From assembly GCA_029204225.1 (NCBI GenBank), contig CM055097.1:46808617-46872616 (forward strand): DNA of 64,000 nucleotides. The letters are read 5' to 3'. The translations under genes and the position numbers were made by a program. The stretch's first letter is position 1. Each line of letters starts with the position of its first letter. This stretch comes from Diphasiastrum complanatum (Eukaryota > Streptophyta > Lycopodiopsida > Lycopodiales > Lycopodiaceae). The notes under the pieces were generated by a model. The model was not told where the DNA came from. It ran no database searches and saw nothing but the letters and a program-made list of their open reading frames with translations. Below are positions 46,485-59,411 of this stretch, one piece after another.

Positions 46485-48273
46485 ATGGGATCTGCTGGAG
46501 CATACCTTCTAGAAGCTAGTGAGAGATTGAATTCTACAAATTATGCTATTTGGAAGGTTAGGATGGAGTCACTCTTGGTGCTCCAAGACCTTTATGAGTT
46601 CTTGATTAAAGATGAAGATGAACCTCTAGGTGCACAGGAGTTAGCTAGAATACAAGAAGAGATCTAGGCTTGCACTACATTGTGTGAAAATGAATGTGAG
46701 CAATGATTTGTTGAGAGAAGTATCAGCATGTACTAGTGCTAAAGAAGTTTGGGAGTCTTTAAAATCAATCTATGAATCTAGTAACACTTCAAGAGTACTC
46801 ATGCTTAGAAATCAGATTTTGCAAAGCACGAGGAGAAGTGAGGAGAGTGCACAAGATTATGTACTCAGAATCAAGTCTCTAAATAGGGAGTTGGCTTCCA
46901 TTGGAGAGAAAATTCACGATGGAGAGCTTGTCCAAATTGTCCTTAATGGTATAGGAGATGACTTTGCAAATTTGATCCAAAGTTTTGCCATCCAAGACAC
47001 TTTGCCTACTATAGAAAAACTTCACAGTGTATTAGTGGCTGAAGAGTGTAGGATGCTCCATGCAAAATCTAGGATGAGTTCCTTGTCTTTGCAGGATGGT
47101 GATGAGAAAGCCAATTTCTCGTTCAAGGGCAAAAAAAAGACCAATGGAAAGAAGAAGCATCCAAAGGAGGCCAAAGAAGAGGGTGATGCATCAAGCTCAA
47201 AGGACAAGTCAAAGCAAAAATGCTTTTTTTTGTGAAAAGAAGGGGCATTATGCATCCGAATGCTACAAGAGGCTAAGAATAAAAGAGGAGGAGGACAAAC
47301 AAGGGAACCTTGCATATGAAGAGGATGGAGATGAGGAGATCTCATGTTTGATGGCATCTACATCCACTCCAACAAGCAAAAGCAATTCAAAGGACACTTG
47401 GTGGATTGATAGCGGGGCTAGCTCCCACATGACTTTCTAAAAGGACACATTTTCAACCTTACACTCTTTCAATGGTGCTAATAAATTCGTTTATTTAGCA
47501 AATGATCAAGAATGTAAGACAGATGGTATTGGTACCATCTCATTAAGTCTAGGATCTAGCAAAAGGATGGATCTAGACAAGTCCTTTTTGTACCATCAAT
47601 TACCAAGAGCTTGCTTAGTGTTGGACAACTAATGGATGATGGTTTAGATGTTCACTTCAAGCACAGAGTTTGTTCCATCATGAAGAATGATAATTGCATA
47701 GCAAATGGTGTTAAACAAGGTAGTTTGTTTAAGTTGGATGCTAAAATTGCTATGGCAAAAGAGGAAATCATTCATTCAAATGTACCCTCTTTTTCTCATG
47801 TACCAAGTAGTGATGATAAGATGCATGAAACATTGTTAGATGTTTATACAAGAGATGCTTGGATCCATCTAATATCTTGTGGGAATGAAAGTGAAATCAA
47901 CAACCTTGGTGTCAATGATCTTGCAAGGATTGAGGAGGAGCAACAAAGTGATGGAGATCTTGAGGATCCACCTCAAAGATCAAGTGCTCCAAGAAGATCC
48001 AGAAAGGCAAGGGCCATGCCTTCAAGGCTCACTTATCTTGGCAAAGGTAATCAAGGGGAATTTTCTCAACCATTCACTTTCAACACTTTTCTTACTTCAA
48101 TGCTTGGTGAACCATTTTGCTATGAGATCTACATGAGGCAAACCGAGGTATGCTATGAGAACTACATGAAGCATGGATTATGTTGTGCTTTGTCAATGCC
48201 ATTAACGTATAGAAAATTGGTAAGATATGTAATGACTCATTTGAGAACAAGTTTTTATGTTTTAGTGATTTAA
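46485..48273 (+). pseudogene. copia gag-protease element lacking integrase and RT
   Basis: Plus strand. ATG at 46485: LNSTNYAIWKVRMESLLVLQ (gag), then after a stop near 46665 CTSAKEVWESLKSIYES and IVLNGIGDDFANLIQSFAIQ. A frame change near 47230 brings CFFCEKKGHYASECYKR (zinc knuckle), then TWWIDSGASSHMTF (protease, about 47399-47440). SLLSVGQLMDDGLDVHFKH (pre-integrase lead-in) is followed quickly by an acidic linker (EEEQQSDGDLEDPPQRSSAP) of the kind found between integrase and RT, and by unrelated C-terminal sequence. Integrase and RT are deleted. Confidence 0.85.
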
Positions 48274-48932
48274 AAATTGTTGTGAACCAATTAAGAGTAA
48301 ATTGGTTGTTTGATCAAATGAGTGCTCTCGTATTTTGGAAGAGCAAAAATGAGTTAATCACTCACTGTTTTGATAAATGTGTTTTTTTTTTTGGAGAGGC
48401 AAATCGTAAGCTTCTTATAAGAATAAGTGAATCATCCTTGAAGGACATTTATATCCATAAGCAAGTATGTAGTCTCATGAAGTTCAAGATCACTTGTAAT
48501 TACAAGATTAGAAAAATCATGCTTACTTTTGAAGGTTTGTGGACTAGTTATTTTAGCATGATAAATCTTGTTAATAGTAGCAAGTCCATGTTTTGTGATC
48601 TTGATCAATGTGATTTTCACAAGACATGGAGACATCAGATTTCCTTCAAAGAGAAGCATCAAGATTAAGGAGGAGCAAGTTTCAAGTTCATGCATCTTCA
48701 CTCAACATGGAAGAAATCAAGTGCAAAGGTGCAAGGAAGAATCAAGACTCTTCAATTCACCTTGGAGGAGATCAAGATCAAAGAAGCTCTATCTTGGATA
48801 TGGTGATAGATCATGTCATCATCTTTAGGGACTCATTAGTCATCTTCTAAACCTGAATATGATTCATTTCTGATGTTAAGATTAGGCCTTAGAATTGTAT
48901 ATAAATATATTATTGTTTCCAAGGCTAGATTT

Positions 48933-48941
48933 GAGGAGGAG
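48933..48941 (+). promoter_or_regulatory. polypurine tract of the copia element
   Basis: GAGGAGGAG directly before the LTR start TGTAAAAAATAG. Confidence 0.75.
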
Positions 48942-49627
48942 TGTAAAAAATAGCCTATTTTGGCAAATCTAGCCATGTAGAACTTTTTAAATATTGTGTA
49001 TAGTTGGGTTCCGCACATGGAAGGCCAAGATGCCATGTGGCAACCCACTCCTAATGTAGGTTAGGTCAAGTCAAGAGAGTTGGTCATGTCTATTTGGTGG
49101 TCATCCCTACTTTATATGACCTACACCTAAGTTTAAGGTGAAAATTTGACCAACTAGCTACCTACCAAGCATAACTCTAGGATCTAGGCTAGGGTTTCAT
49201 TTTAGGACAAGAAGAGTAAGTTAACTTCCTTACTACATGAAATCCACCTAACTTCAAGAAGGAAGTCGAATTTGCTATGTATTCCAAGCTCCCATAGTGA
49301 GAAGATAGATTTTTTTTTTGGAGCTCATTGGCAATCTCAAGCTAGTTCACTATGTACATTGAGTTTTTGTGATCCAAATGAAACCAAAACAATTTCTACT
49401 TGTTTCTCAAGTTGAAGGCCGTACTACAGCCTGTAGTACACACGTGTGGGCTCGGATTTCAATCTTGATCAATGCTTTTGATTGTTAATGCTTGTTGTTT
49501 GTCAAATTGCCAATCTAGATCAACTTTTTGATGACTAGTTTTTTGATAGATTGTTAAGCAAGCATCCAATCACTCTTGTGGATCTTTTGTAGATCCATTT
49601 ATGGTCCTAAAGTACAGTACTTTCACA
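48942..49627 (+). repeat. 3' LTR of the copia element
   Basis: Begins TGTAAAAAATAGCC after a purine tract and ends …AAAGTACAGTACTTTCACA. It is supported by an inverted partial copy at 53127-53555 that shares both ends. I could not find the matching 5' LTR upstream of gag. Confidence 0.75.
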
Positions 49628-52600
49628 GGTTCCACGACAATATGAACATGCTACAATCAACTCAAGTTCTCTATGTACTTTCATTTTTTATGTCAAACTT
49701 GTGTCTTTTTAGCCTTATTATGTACAAATTCTTAGTACTCCCAACATACATACAACCGCACTCTAACCACAATTGCAATGCTCATATTGGTAAACTTGGA
49801 AAGGCCACAACAAATATTTTCTTGCAAACTATCACAAAGTTTTATTTATTTGTGAGCACTCTAACTAACTTGCCTCGAATGCCTACCATGTAGATCATTT
49901 CCTTGACAATGCCTACAAACCGCCACTTCTCTTTTTATGAACCGTCACAGACAACCATCTTTTGAAGTGAATGGGGGCAAATGATTGACTCCTTCCTACT
50001 ATTACACACACTGTTGCAAAATGTAATACTTGTTGATCTTATAACATGTTTGAACTGAGATTTAACACACATTTGTATATAAAACTTGCTGGCTCTAATT
50101 TGAGAAGTACATGTTAAGCCTTGTAAACTTGATCATGGTTGAATTAGAGTATTTTCTTTATGTGATTTTTTGATATCTTATTGATAACAACATGGTTTTC
50201 CTTAGTTGAGGTTCTTCTAGGTTTGAAATTTGAATCATTATCTATGAGTAGTACAGTGAAAGGTCAAAAGCTACTAATTCCATTCATAAAAATGATCAGT
50301 CTATAAAGCCCATTGTAATTCTAGCCATGAGCATATAAATGACAAACTTCTCAAAAGAAGAAAGCAAAACTTCAACTATTCTCAGCAATTCGAGTGTTTC
50401 AATCATAAATAGGAATTGTCATTGTTTGAAAGACAATCAAATAGACATGCATACAATTTTGAGCCTACTTACACTCGATAAATGTCTACCTTATTGATAC
50501 TCGATTTATTGGATATAGTAACAAGAAACTACACGTTTAATAAAATCGAGTCTCAATTTTATTGACAATGTACATATATTTTGTGCATCATGCTTTTTAT
50601 TAAGTTCATATTGGAATGTCATGAAGTACGAGTGAAAATTAGTGTAGTTGGCAACTTGGAAGAGAACCATTTTAGGGTAGAGCTCCAATTTTTCACTCTT
50701 TGTCATCACTTTTCATGATTGATCCATAAGCTAGTAATTATTGTGAATGCCCATTACAAGTCTTTATGGTAAATTCATCTCTTATGTTTGAGAAACAAAG
50801 TAAATACTATCACATTGATGATGAAGCGAATTTACAATATTCTAATGAGCTTTTTGTAGTTGGACCTATGCTACTAGATATTACTTGCATGTATTTACTA
50901 ATTGAAAGTCAACTGCTATTGAACCTAGCAAAGTTTCTCTTATCATCTTTAAATAGGCTTCATTGCATACGCTCAACGTTGCATTATATATTGATCTACA
51001 TTTTGTATCATTTATCACCCTGAGTTGGATTACAACCTAGTGGTTGCTTTTGTCATTTCCATTTAATGTTTTTCTTGCAAGGGACTTATGATTAGTTGAA
51101 AAATATTATTTTTCCTTTGATAAATTTTTGGTTCCATCATGAACATCTAACAATTTGAACCAACATGCCTTGTGAATCATCATTTTGTAGGTTGAAAATT
51201 CTCACAACTTTGTGGAGAGTACATTGCGATGGTATGAAAATTTCAATTGAATGATTTAACCACTTGAATTCGCTTCATGGATTCCTTATTTTGTATTATC
51301 ACAAGAATGCAAATATAAGGAAGCCTTGGCTCAAGTTTGACATAAGAAACACTAGAGGAAGCTCAAAATATGACATGGAAGTTTTGTAAAGATACTTACT
51401 TTTTTTTGGCTGTTTTGATATTTATTTAGCCCCATCAAAATCCTTTAACTCATTGTACACAAGGCAAAGAAGAGACGAAGTTGCAAGCACCATTCACTTA
51501 TATCATATAAGAACTTAAAAAAGAGATGCAATCTTGAGAAAATCAATGAAATCACAAGATTTAAGCAAAAAATCCTAGGAGATCTTATAAACTTGATAAA
51601 AGCAAAGTCTAAGTTATGATGATTAGCTAAATCGGAAAAGTTGTCTACTTGTTGAGAATCAATAATTCCTTTCTTTAACTAATCCAAGGTACTTTTTTTT
51701 TTTTAAGTGGTGTTGAACCAAGGAGCCACGTCATCTTGGCTACAAGCTTATACGTAAAACTCAGCATGGTGAAGAGTTTGAAGTCCATGACCAAAAATAT
51801 GAGTCTCTATAAGGTAGTTAAGAATGGTCTTCATACATACATCAACAAACTTCATAGCCCTTCACGGGAATGCACCCACAAACATTGGCTAAATTGAGAA
51901 ATTTAGCCAATAATGCAATTCTCAATACTAATACAAAGAAAGTCGTATTGTATTGATTAGTTTGTGTCATTCGTAGATGACCAGTCGCCAAACGGACTCA
52001 TCTCACGTCAATAAGTTGGATATTCATGGTTTTATTTGGGTAAAGGTAGTCTACCTTGTTTAAAGATTGGTCGCATGACCTTGCAATTCATATGGATAAT
52101 AAGGTTAATTTCTTATTTCAATGCATGACAAGCACAGAGTGAATGTGTTTGACAATGTCTCATCTTCCAGTATAATGACACCATTTTTTATTTTTATTTT
52201 TTAGTTTTATGTTCTCATCTCATGTAGGCGAATTGTTGAATGACAAGAATAAGAATACCTAGAGCCAAAATTGAGTATATGATTATTTACTAAAAAAGAA
52301 ATGAGAAGTTAAGAATACGACAAACAAGCATGATATTTTCACTGGGTCTTGATACATGCGCTAACAAGAGGAATGTTTCAGAAATATCAAAATCAAAAGC
52401 AATGCAGATGTTGTTAGAAAAGATGAGATTCTTGCTATAAAGGCGAACTATTTCAAAGATATTGATACATCATTTCCAAATGTAATCAAGGTGAATGCGG
52501 AGGCATTAATTCTTGTTCCCAAATAGATGTAATATCAAGTCAACTACTAATTTTGGAACTTTGTACTTTTGAGAGGGTGAGGCTGTAGTAAAAATTTTGG

Positions 52601-53126
52601 ATGATCGTGTTTAGGGGAGGCAAAAAATTGAGTCTGCATCTTCAAATTAAATAATTGCTTTTGAGAGGATGAGGCCAGATCAAAAAAGTTTTGGCAATTG
52701 TGTGTTGAGAATGTTTACAATATGTGTAAATATCATCATATGTTTTTTTATTCAAAAACTATGGACAATGCTTGGGATTATGAATCTGGTTGTGATCTAA
52801 AATATAATAATAACAAAGTGATTTGGTTTCTAAGAATCAAATAGTTACTTGGTCTGACTTTCGTACAAAAAAATATTGTAGTGTGCATAATATAAGATCT
52901 TGAAGATCACGATAACACATTGATAGTAAACTTGAGATAACATACAATGGCGAAATTGCTTACTACTATTGAGTCTTGGAGCTTGCACTTCATTAAAATA
53001 GAGCTTCCATTGTTACAATATGATGAATTTGTATTTCATTGCTTAAAAATTGTAGCGAGTCTTGTTGGATAGACTCGACCATATGTATATTGACATTAAT
53101 TACTATAAGTTCAACATATGCTTTTT
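49628..53126. other. anonymous AT-rich DNA between two inverted LTR copies
   Basis: No coding motif recognised on either strand. Open frames are short. Confidence 0.45.
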
Positions 53127-53555
53127 TGTCAAAGTACAGTACTTTGGACCATAAATGAGTGCATTAATGCCTCACAAAAGTGATTGATTGATTGGTCATA
53201 AAACAAATGCAAACTAGACACACAAATTTGAGATCTAGATTAGCAATTTAGCATGTATCAAGCAAGAGCAATCTACAATCATTAATAAAAAAGGATGTAC
53301 AACGCACACACGTGTGAAACAATCCTCAGTACGGCCTGTAGACAGCAAATGGTGTTTAGAACACTTAGTTCTTGCTTAGATCCAAGTAAACCAATGTACA
53401 TAGTGTAGAACTCAAGTTTTGACAATGAGCTCTCAAAAATAATCTAAGGCATTACTATGGAGAGATGGATACATATAAAGCCTCTTCCCCACCTCGAGTT
53501 AGGTGAAAATTCAGCATGTAATAAGGAAGATTTGCCAAATTTTGGAATTTGTCAC
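53127..53555 (-). repeat. solo LTR, inverted and internally deleted
   Basis: Starts TGTCAAAGTACAGTACTTTG and ends near …GATTTGCCAAATTTT…GTCACA, matching the reverse complement of both ends of the 48942-49627 LTR. About 250 bp of the middle is missing. No internal sequence is attached and no clear target duplication was seen. Confidence 0.7.
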
Positions 53556-55480
53556 ACTGTTACATGTAGATCCATGTTTGCAATAGCCAATTACTAATGA
53601 TACATGTTCTCTAGTGTTGTCATGTGTGCTTGAACTATCTCTCCAAAGTCAGGGCCTAGGCATAATGTAAAAGAACTAGGGGCAATGATCGACTCTTGTG
53701 CCCTACCAATTGCAATTATTGCTCCACACTTTTTTTGATCATCCACGAGTCCCATGCACAAAATTTTGGATCCTGAGGATATCCTTCTGACAGCCCACAT
53801 TGTTTTATGAACCTCTCTTTTCAAAAATACATTCACAAGTTGAATGTGTTGCCTCACCTCACATTGTTTGTGAGGGATGTCATTTAATGGCAAGGAGCTC
53901 TAGGAATGTTCACGTATTCGATGTCTAGCCTGTGAGACACGTTTTCATTATCTTTTGTCCATTCTAAAATTGGACCTTTTCGTGGAATTGTTTGCAAATT
54001 TCCATTTGATGTTGTTGGAATGGATTACAATGAGGCATGGTCCACGATGTTGCGCACAAGATTAACAATTGAAGTTTCCTTGAATGATAGTTGTCTTGCT
54101 AGAAGAGAAGACACTCTCATCAACAATTTTTTTGTGCTCGGCCCCATGCCAATATGTTTGCCTTTAAGATATGATACATAGTGAGCACTTTGCAAAATGG
54201 CATTTACCATATTGCCAATGCAAGCTTCATACATACAATGGCAATTGTGTTCGGTAACCCCTAAGAGCCAACCAGTGACAAATTGATAGTAGTCATCATC
54301 AAATCACTATCTCACTATCATCTAACACCTATAATTGACACCAATCTAGAATGATGTTTTATTTGGTTTTGAAATAAACCAATTATAAAATTCAAAGACA
54401 GGGAGAATAGAAGATAAAAAGACCAATGATAATATCAAATATTGTTTAGTAGTCTCTATAATTAAATGTTGTTTGCTAGTCTAAAGCCTACGAATTCAAC
54501 ACAATCCTAAAGCCATAAAAACTTACAAAATTCATATGCAAATATCTACATGCCACCATGATCACCATGCCCAAAATGCCAAAAAGTCCTCACCACAGTG
54601 TACTTTGTATTGGCATCCATGTTGTTTTCCACCAAATGCCAAGAATCATAGAGGGATATATGTTTGGCTTAAACTCTTGGAGCATGCATTGGTTAGTATG
54701 TTTCGCTACACTATCCTTGAAGTGAAAGAGACATGTTGTCTCTCTCCCTTCCATTCTAAAATCTCCTTCTCCATAAACTTTTTTGACTGCATTTGAATTA
54801 GCTGCAGCCTAATCTACCTTAAACCCTTTGAATTGCACCACATTCACACCATGTTTGCGCATAACATCATTCAACATTTCCCAAAATTTAATCTATGGAA
54901 TTGAAGCAAGGCAGCGAGGGTGGATTCTAGTGTGGTGCTAGCTGCAGATGAGTGAAAGCAGGGCGGGATCCAGCCTTATATCTTTGCTTGCAATTTCCTT
55001 TTCTCTCTCGATGCTTGCAGCTGGGTGCACCTTTGAAATCCCTATGAGTGGCGGCCAAGAAAAAAATATTAGGGTATTTCTTTGGGGTTTAAAAAAAAAC
55101 AACCTTGTGAAGCTTGCCTTTTACTTTTTTTTTTTGGCTTGGGCCTCAAAATTGCTTTGCATGGTGGGGCTATGGCATGGTTGCTCAAGCTATAGTTGTA
55201 ATTGACTCTTTTTGCAGCATGACTTTAGGGTTGTTTGCATGGCGATTTGGAGATGTCATGATGATTTGGAGTTGTCCAAGTTTTGCATGGCAATGGGTCT
55301 AGCATTGAACTATCCCCCGGATTGGTTAGTAACTGTACAGTGAAATCTATGGATGGTCCAGTTGGACATTTTTCCAATTCGAAGGGTTTATTACCGGCTT
55401 TTTAGCTTAAGGAATTATTTTTGTCTTTACCTAAATGTAATTTTTTTTGGACTTGGGTCATGACATTAGGAATATTGGCA
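53556..55480. other. anonymous DNA
   Basis: The minus open frames 53594-53893 and 54025-54234 and the plus frame 54948-55205 show no recognisable domain. A weak resemblance of the first to plant En/Spm-type accessory domains could not be supported. Confidence 0.4.
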
Positions 55481-55499
55481 AATTGTAATTTTCTTTATT

Positions 55500-56640
55500 A
55501 TTATTTTCTTTGGCATAGGAGACTGTGTCATGTAAATATAGTTGCTCTATACAATGCTAGCTGGAATGGAGTATTCACTAGCGTCAGCATCAGAGATACA
55601 GCAGGCCCAAAGTCGTGCGATGCATGTAACAAGGGAAAGATGTCACGAACGCCCCTTCACCAAGGATTCTTTCAAAATGAAAGAACTCTTGGAACTGGTG
55701 CATTTTGACATCTATGGACCCTTTGATGTGGTCTCCTTGGGATGATCGAAATACTATGTCACCTTCATTGATGACTTCAGTAAGTTTGCAGCTATGTACT
55801 TCATCCACAACAAGTCATAGGCTCTAGATAAATTCACAAAGTTTGTGAATTGGGCTGAAAAATGGACCGACAAGAAAGTGAAGCAGCTGAGAACAGATAG
55901 AGGTGGAGAGTACATCTCCAAGCGTTTTGCGGAGTTATGTACAAGTCGAGGCATCCTTCACTTAAAGACCACATCATACATGCCACAACACAATGGTGTT
56001 GTAGAGAGGCAGAATAGGACTCTTATGGAAGCCGCAAGATCCATGATTGCACATCAAAATGGCTATGGGCTGAGGCAGTAGGTACAGCCAATTACCTGCA
56101 AAACCAGACATGTAAATCTAGAGTTCCCCATGCTACACCACATGAGGTATGGTGGGGTAACAAGCCAAGTCTGACACATGTGCGCATCTTTAGATGTGTT
56201 GCATATGCCCACATTCCAGATCAAAAAAGGAAGAAGCTGGACGAGAAGGTGGAGCAAGGATTCCTAGTAGGATATGATGTGCACTCATCATACTACAAGA
56301 TCTGCATGCCTGACAACAAACAAATAAAAACGGTCAGAGATGTCAGATTTGACGAATTAAGGACAATGGCTGACGAAGATTCAGTCGGCTATGAGATCCT
56401 TAACAAGAGCTATTACAATCTGCTCACACAAACAGAGGCAGCAGACCGTGAACATCTAGATTAGGATGTTCATATACCACACCACATCGATGATTCAGAC
56501 GATGTACACGCCATCAAATACCATTTGATTAGAGATTTGGTTGAGAGAAACGAGTTGCAGACCGTTTTTGTTCCAACCAAGCAGATGGTGGCCGACATCT
56601 TCACTGAGCCTTTAGATAAGGCGATGCTTGAGAAGTAGAG
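55500..56640 (+). pseudogene. copia integrase relic fused to the RNase H end
   Basis: Plus strand. FLWHRRLCHVNIVAL (pre-integrase), KSCDACNKGKMSRTPLH (zinc end), LVHFDIYGPFDVVSLG, YYVTFIDDFSKFAAMYFIHN, LRTDRGGEYISKRFAEL, SYMPQHNGVVERQNRTLMEA, RIFRCVAYAHIPDQKRKKLD, GFLVGYDVHSSYYKICMPD and VRDVRFDE. After a stop the text jumps to HAIKYHLIRDLVERNELQTV and QMVADIFTEPLDKAMLEK, the RNase H tail. RT and most of RNase H are missing. At least four stops or frameshifts occur. Confidence 0.85.
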
Positions 56641-56699
56641 AGCTAATATAGGAATCACAAGACTACTCCGCTTTGAGAGGGACCTGAAGAAACATCATG

Positions 56700-58190
56700 T
56701 TTCTACCCACAAAGCGCCTTTAGCTTGTGATCACAAACTTGCAAAAATACATGGGAAAATGCCACAGGTAGAAACCGCAAACAACTAGAACCGCAATATA
56801 CACGACTTTGACGAAGGCACCGCAGACAACCTTAGAGTCCTGCCAATGGTTTCAAAGTTCGAGGCAACGAACCAAAATCGCACCTTCAAACAAACCGCAG
56901 GGTCAACTCAAGCGAGACCAACGAAGCAAAGGCAAGAACCACCAAGGCAGAACCGCAAAGCCTTGCTTACGGTTCATGTCATGCCCACGACTGGTCTCAA
57001 GTAGCATGTCCACGCTAAGGATCAGTAAACCCACAACCCGTAAGTTAGTTGTGACTATAAGAAAATTGGGGCCCTTATGTGTATAAGGTCATAATTAATG
57101 CTTGTAGGCCTAAACTCACGATGGTGGATTTGTATGGATCTATTAGTGAGTCATTGGAGAACTGGATGACGTGGCCCAAATAGGCTGCAGAGGTGTTCAG
57201 TGAGGTGTCATAGTGCACTACTAGTGGCGCATGGGCCTTGGAGGGTATAAGTATATACCCATTGGGCTCTCACTAGTGATGCATGGGCCTTGGAGGGTAT
57301 AAGTACATACCCATTGGGCTCTCACTAGTGTATGCCTGGTTGTGGCAATGGTAGCAGTTTGCTGCCGGAGTGACATCTCTCCTATTGAGCATTGATTGGT
57401 GATCCATAGCTTGGGGGCTAGATCTGTATGATCTAGGTTTGGTTGGGTTGGTGTATCCACCATTCATTTCCTTGTTGTTCTATGGATTCAACATCCTAGT
57501 GATTATCCTTGGTGGAGGTCTTTATAGTTCACAATGAAACGAAGCACAACCGCCAAGCAAGAACCGCAAGACCTCACCTACGTGTAGTTCACTACGAAGC
57601 CAAAGTGAAGCCGCACCTTCAAGCAGACCGCAAGGTCAACGAAAGGGCCTCAAACGAAGAACAACGAAGCAAAGGCAAAATCGCCTTTCTGGTTTGTGGT
57701 AGCCTCAAATTTCACACATTGGGAATGTCACATGCGATACCATTTTCGACAACACCCCAATCATCACAAAGAAGGGGAACTTGTTTTTGGTTTTATTAAG
57801 CAAAAAAATTTCATGTTGTGCTTATGGGATAATATCCCAAGCTGCTTGGCCGCCAATCACTCGTGGCTGCCCAAGTCACCTCTAATTAAAGCATATACAG
57901 ACAAAATAAAGGTGTGTGTTGAGTGCTTTTAGGATGAGGGGGCCCCGTCTCAACCTGGAGGGCCAGCACTGTAGGTTCTCTGGGGTGCACTCCTTAAGTA
58001 GAACCCGAGGGCAGTGCCTTGGAGCTTTAGGACCAGCGGGGCCTGGGCGGGCCCAAGGGCGATGGCTATGGCGGACGGTGGGTTAGGAAGGAAGAGATAG
58101 AGAGCAGCAGCGTGGTAGCTTCAGCTTTTTAAGCTGGCTCCCTGGCAGGCAGATGGCACCCACCTATCGCTCCCCTGCAATCTTCTTTCT
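56700..58190. other. repeat-rich spacer
   Basis: Contains a loosely repeated ACCGCAA/CGAAGCAAAGGCAA-type sequence at about 56780-56960 and 57530-57690, and a 52-bp tandem repeat between them (57221-57333). It may be LTR or flank of the preceding copia. No gene recognised. Confidence 0.45.
57221..57333. repeat. 52-bp tandem duplication
   Basis: CATGGGCCTTGGAGGGTATA recurs with period 52, each copy ending in CCCATTGGGCTCTCACTAGTG. Confidence 0.9.
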
Positions 58191-58199
58191 GTCTGATGC

Positions 58200-58690
58200 A
58201 CAGCATTTGTTCGATCTCGGGCTTCGCAATTTGCAGGCATTTTGGTTGATCCCAGGCTTCTTCAGCTTATGCGCAATCAGCAGCAGGCATTCGGTTGATC
58301 CCAGAGGCTTAAGCTTATGTGCAAGTTCCAACAAGCAGAAGGCATTTTGATTGATCTCAGCCTTTAGATTATGTGCAATTTGCAACTAGTAGCAGACATT
58401 TTGTCTGATCAGTCGTCAGCTCATGCGCAATCTGCAGGCATTTTGATTGATCTCAGATTTTAAGTTAATGTGCAATTTGCAACTAGCAGCAAACATTTTG
58501 TTCGATGTCGGGCTACAGTTTATCTGCAATTTGCCGACATTTTGGTTGATCTTAGGCTTTAAGTTTATGTGCAATTTGCAGCTAGCTTCTATTTACGAGC
58601 AATCTGCTGGCATTTTGGTTGATCTCAAGCTTCAGCTTATGCGCAATTCAAAGTTAGCAGCAGATCTAGAGCAGGCATTCTGGTTTAGGC
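58200..58690. repeat. degenerate minisatellite upstream of the SAUR gene
   Basis: About nine imperfect units built on GCATTTTGGTTGATCTCAGG and followed by TT(C/A)AGCTTATGYGCAATTTGCA, spaced about 35-70 bp apart (starts near 58203, 58237, 58286, 58340, 58399, 58438, 58493, 58538, 58610). The units also read as a weakly repetitive peptide but have no conserved frame, so I treat them as non-coding. Confidence 0.85.
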
Positions 58691-58976
58691 TACTTGTCCA
58701 TCAGGAGTCGAGACTCTGAAGATGGATGTGCTTAACCATTTCTGGCAAATGACATAAAAGATCAGCTGTGGCTTCAGCAGTCGGGCTGCCTTCATTGCCT
58801 GCTTCTTCTCTTGATTGTACCTTTCTTCTCTTTCCTTGCCACCTGATTAGTATTGAATTATGATATTCTGTCATCCAACGTTCGTTTGGCGAAAGGAGAC
58901 AGTGGGGATCATTGCTTTTACGCAACACCGCAGTGGACGTACGAGAGCGGCAGCAAGCAGCACTCCAGTCCAGAAA

Positions 58977-59411
58977 ATGTTTATGAAGGGAGGCAAGATA
59001 AGTAGGATGAAGAGCATTTTGAGAAAGTGGCATAGTTTTGCCTGCAACGGAAAATCCTATACATATTTGGGATCCAATTCACCTTCAAGATGCTATAGGT
59101 CCCTTCTGGAAATTAATTCTTGCGAGGATGCAGAAGAGAGACGGTCATCTCGTAGCGAGGAAGACATTCCCGATGGTTTCTTACAGGTCTATGTTGGCCG
59201 GGACCAGAGGCGGTACGTCATTAGCGATCGTTACTTACAGCACCCAGTGTTTAGATCATTGATGCAGAAATCTGAAATACCGCTGGAGCACAAGGTTGGG
59301 ATAAAAGTTCCATGTGAGGTAGTTTTATTCGATCATCTTCTTTGGATGTTGGAGAACGACGATGCTGAAGCAGATTCTGTGGATGAATTGGTGGAATTCT
59401 ATGCTTGTTAG
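58977..59411 (+). CDS. SAUR-family auxin-responsive protein
   Basis: An intronless plus-strand frame. I prefer ATG 58977 (or 58983), giving MFMKGGKISRMKSILRKWHS and about 144 residues. The in-frame ATG at 58860 would add an atypical 39-residue extension. The SAUR domain lies at about residues 60-130: IPDGFLQVYVGRDQRRYVIS, RYLQHPVFRSLMQKSEI and KVGIKVPCEVVLFDHLLWML. This matches VPxGxxxVYVGxxxxRFVIPxxYLxHPxFxxLL…G…IPCxxxxFxxLL. The basic MKGGKISRMKSILRKW N-terminus resembles the SAUR32/36-type subgroup. SAURs inhibit PP2C-D phosphatases and promote cell expansion in response to auxin and other hormones. The intact frame and lack of introns fit a functional gene. Confidence 0.92.
   Translation: MFMKGGKISRMKSILRKWHSFACNGKSYTYLGSNSPSRCYRSLLEINSCEDAEERRSSRSEEDIPDGFLQVYVGRDQRRYVISDRYLQHPVFRSLMQKSEIPLEHKVGIKVPCEVVLFDHLLWMLENDDAEADSVDELVEFYAC

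Noticed and set aside
49606-53555. Inverted LTR copies as terminal inverted repeats of one DNA element
   Set aside because: Both copies have retroelement LTR ends, the first is attached to copia gag with a purine tract, and the 3.5 kb between has no transposase. Two separate insertions are simpler.
53594-54234. Two minus-strand frames as an En/Spm-type transposon protein
   Set aside because: The similarity was an impression only, with no motif that I could line up.
58200-58690. CRISPR-like or coding tandem repeat
   Set aside because: Units are too diverged and spacers irregular, the genome is eukaryotic, and no constant reading frame is kept, so it is a minisatellite.
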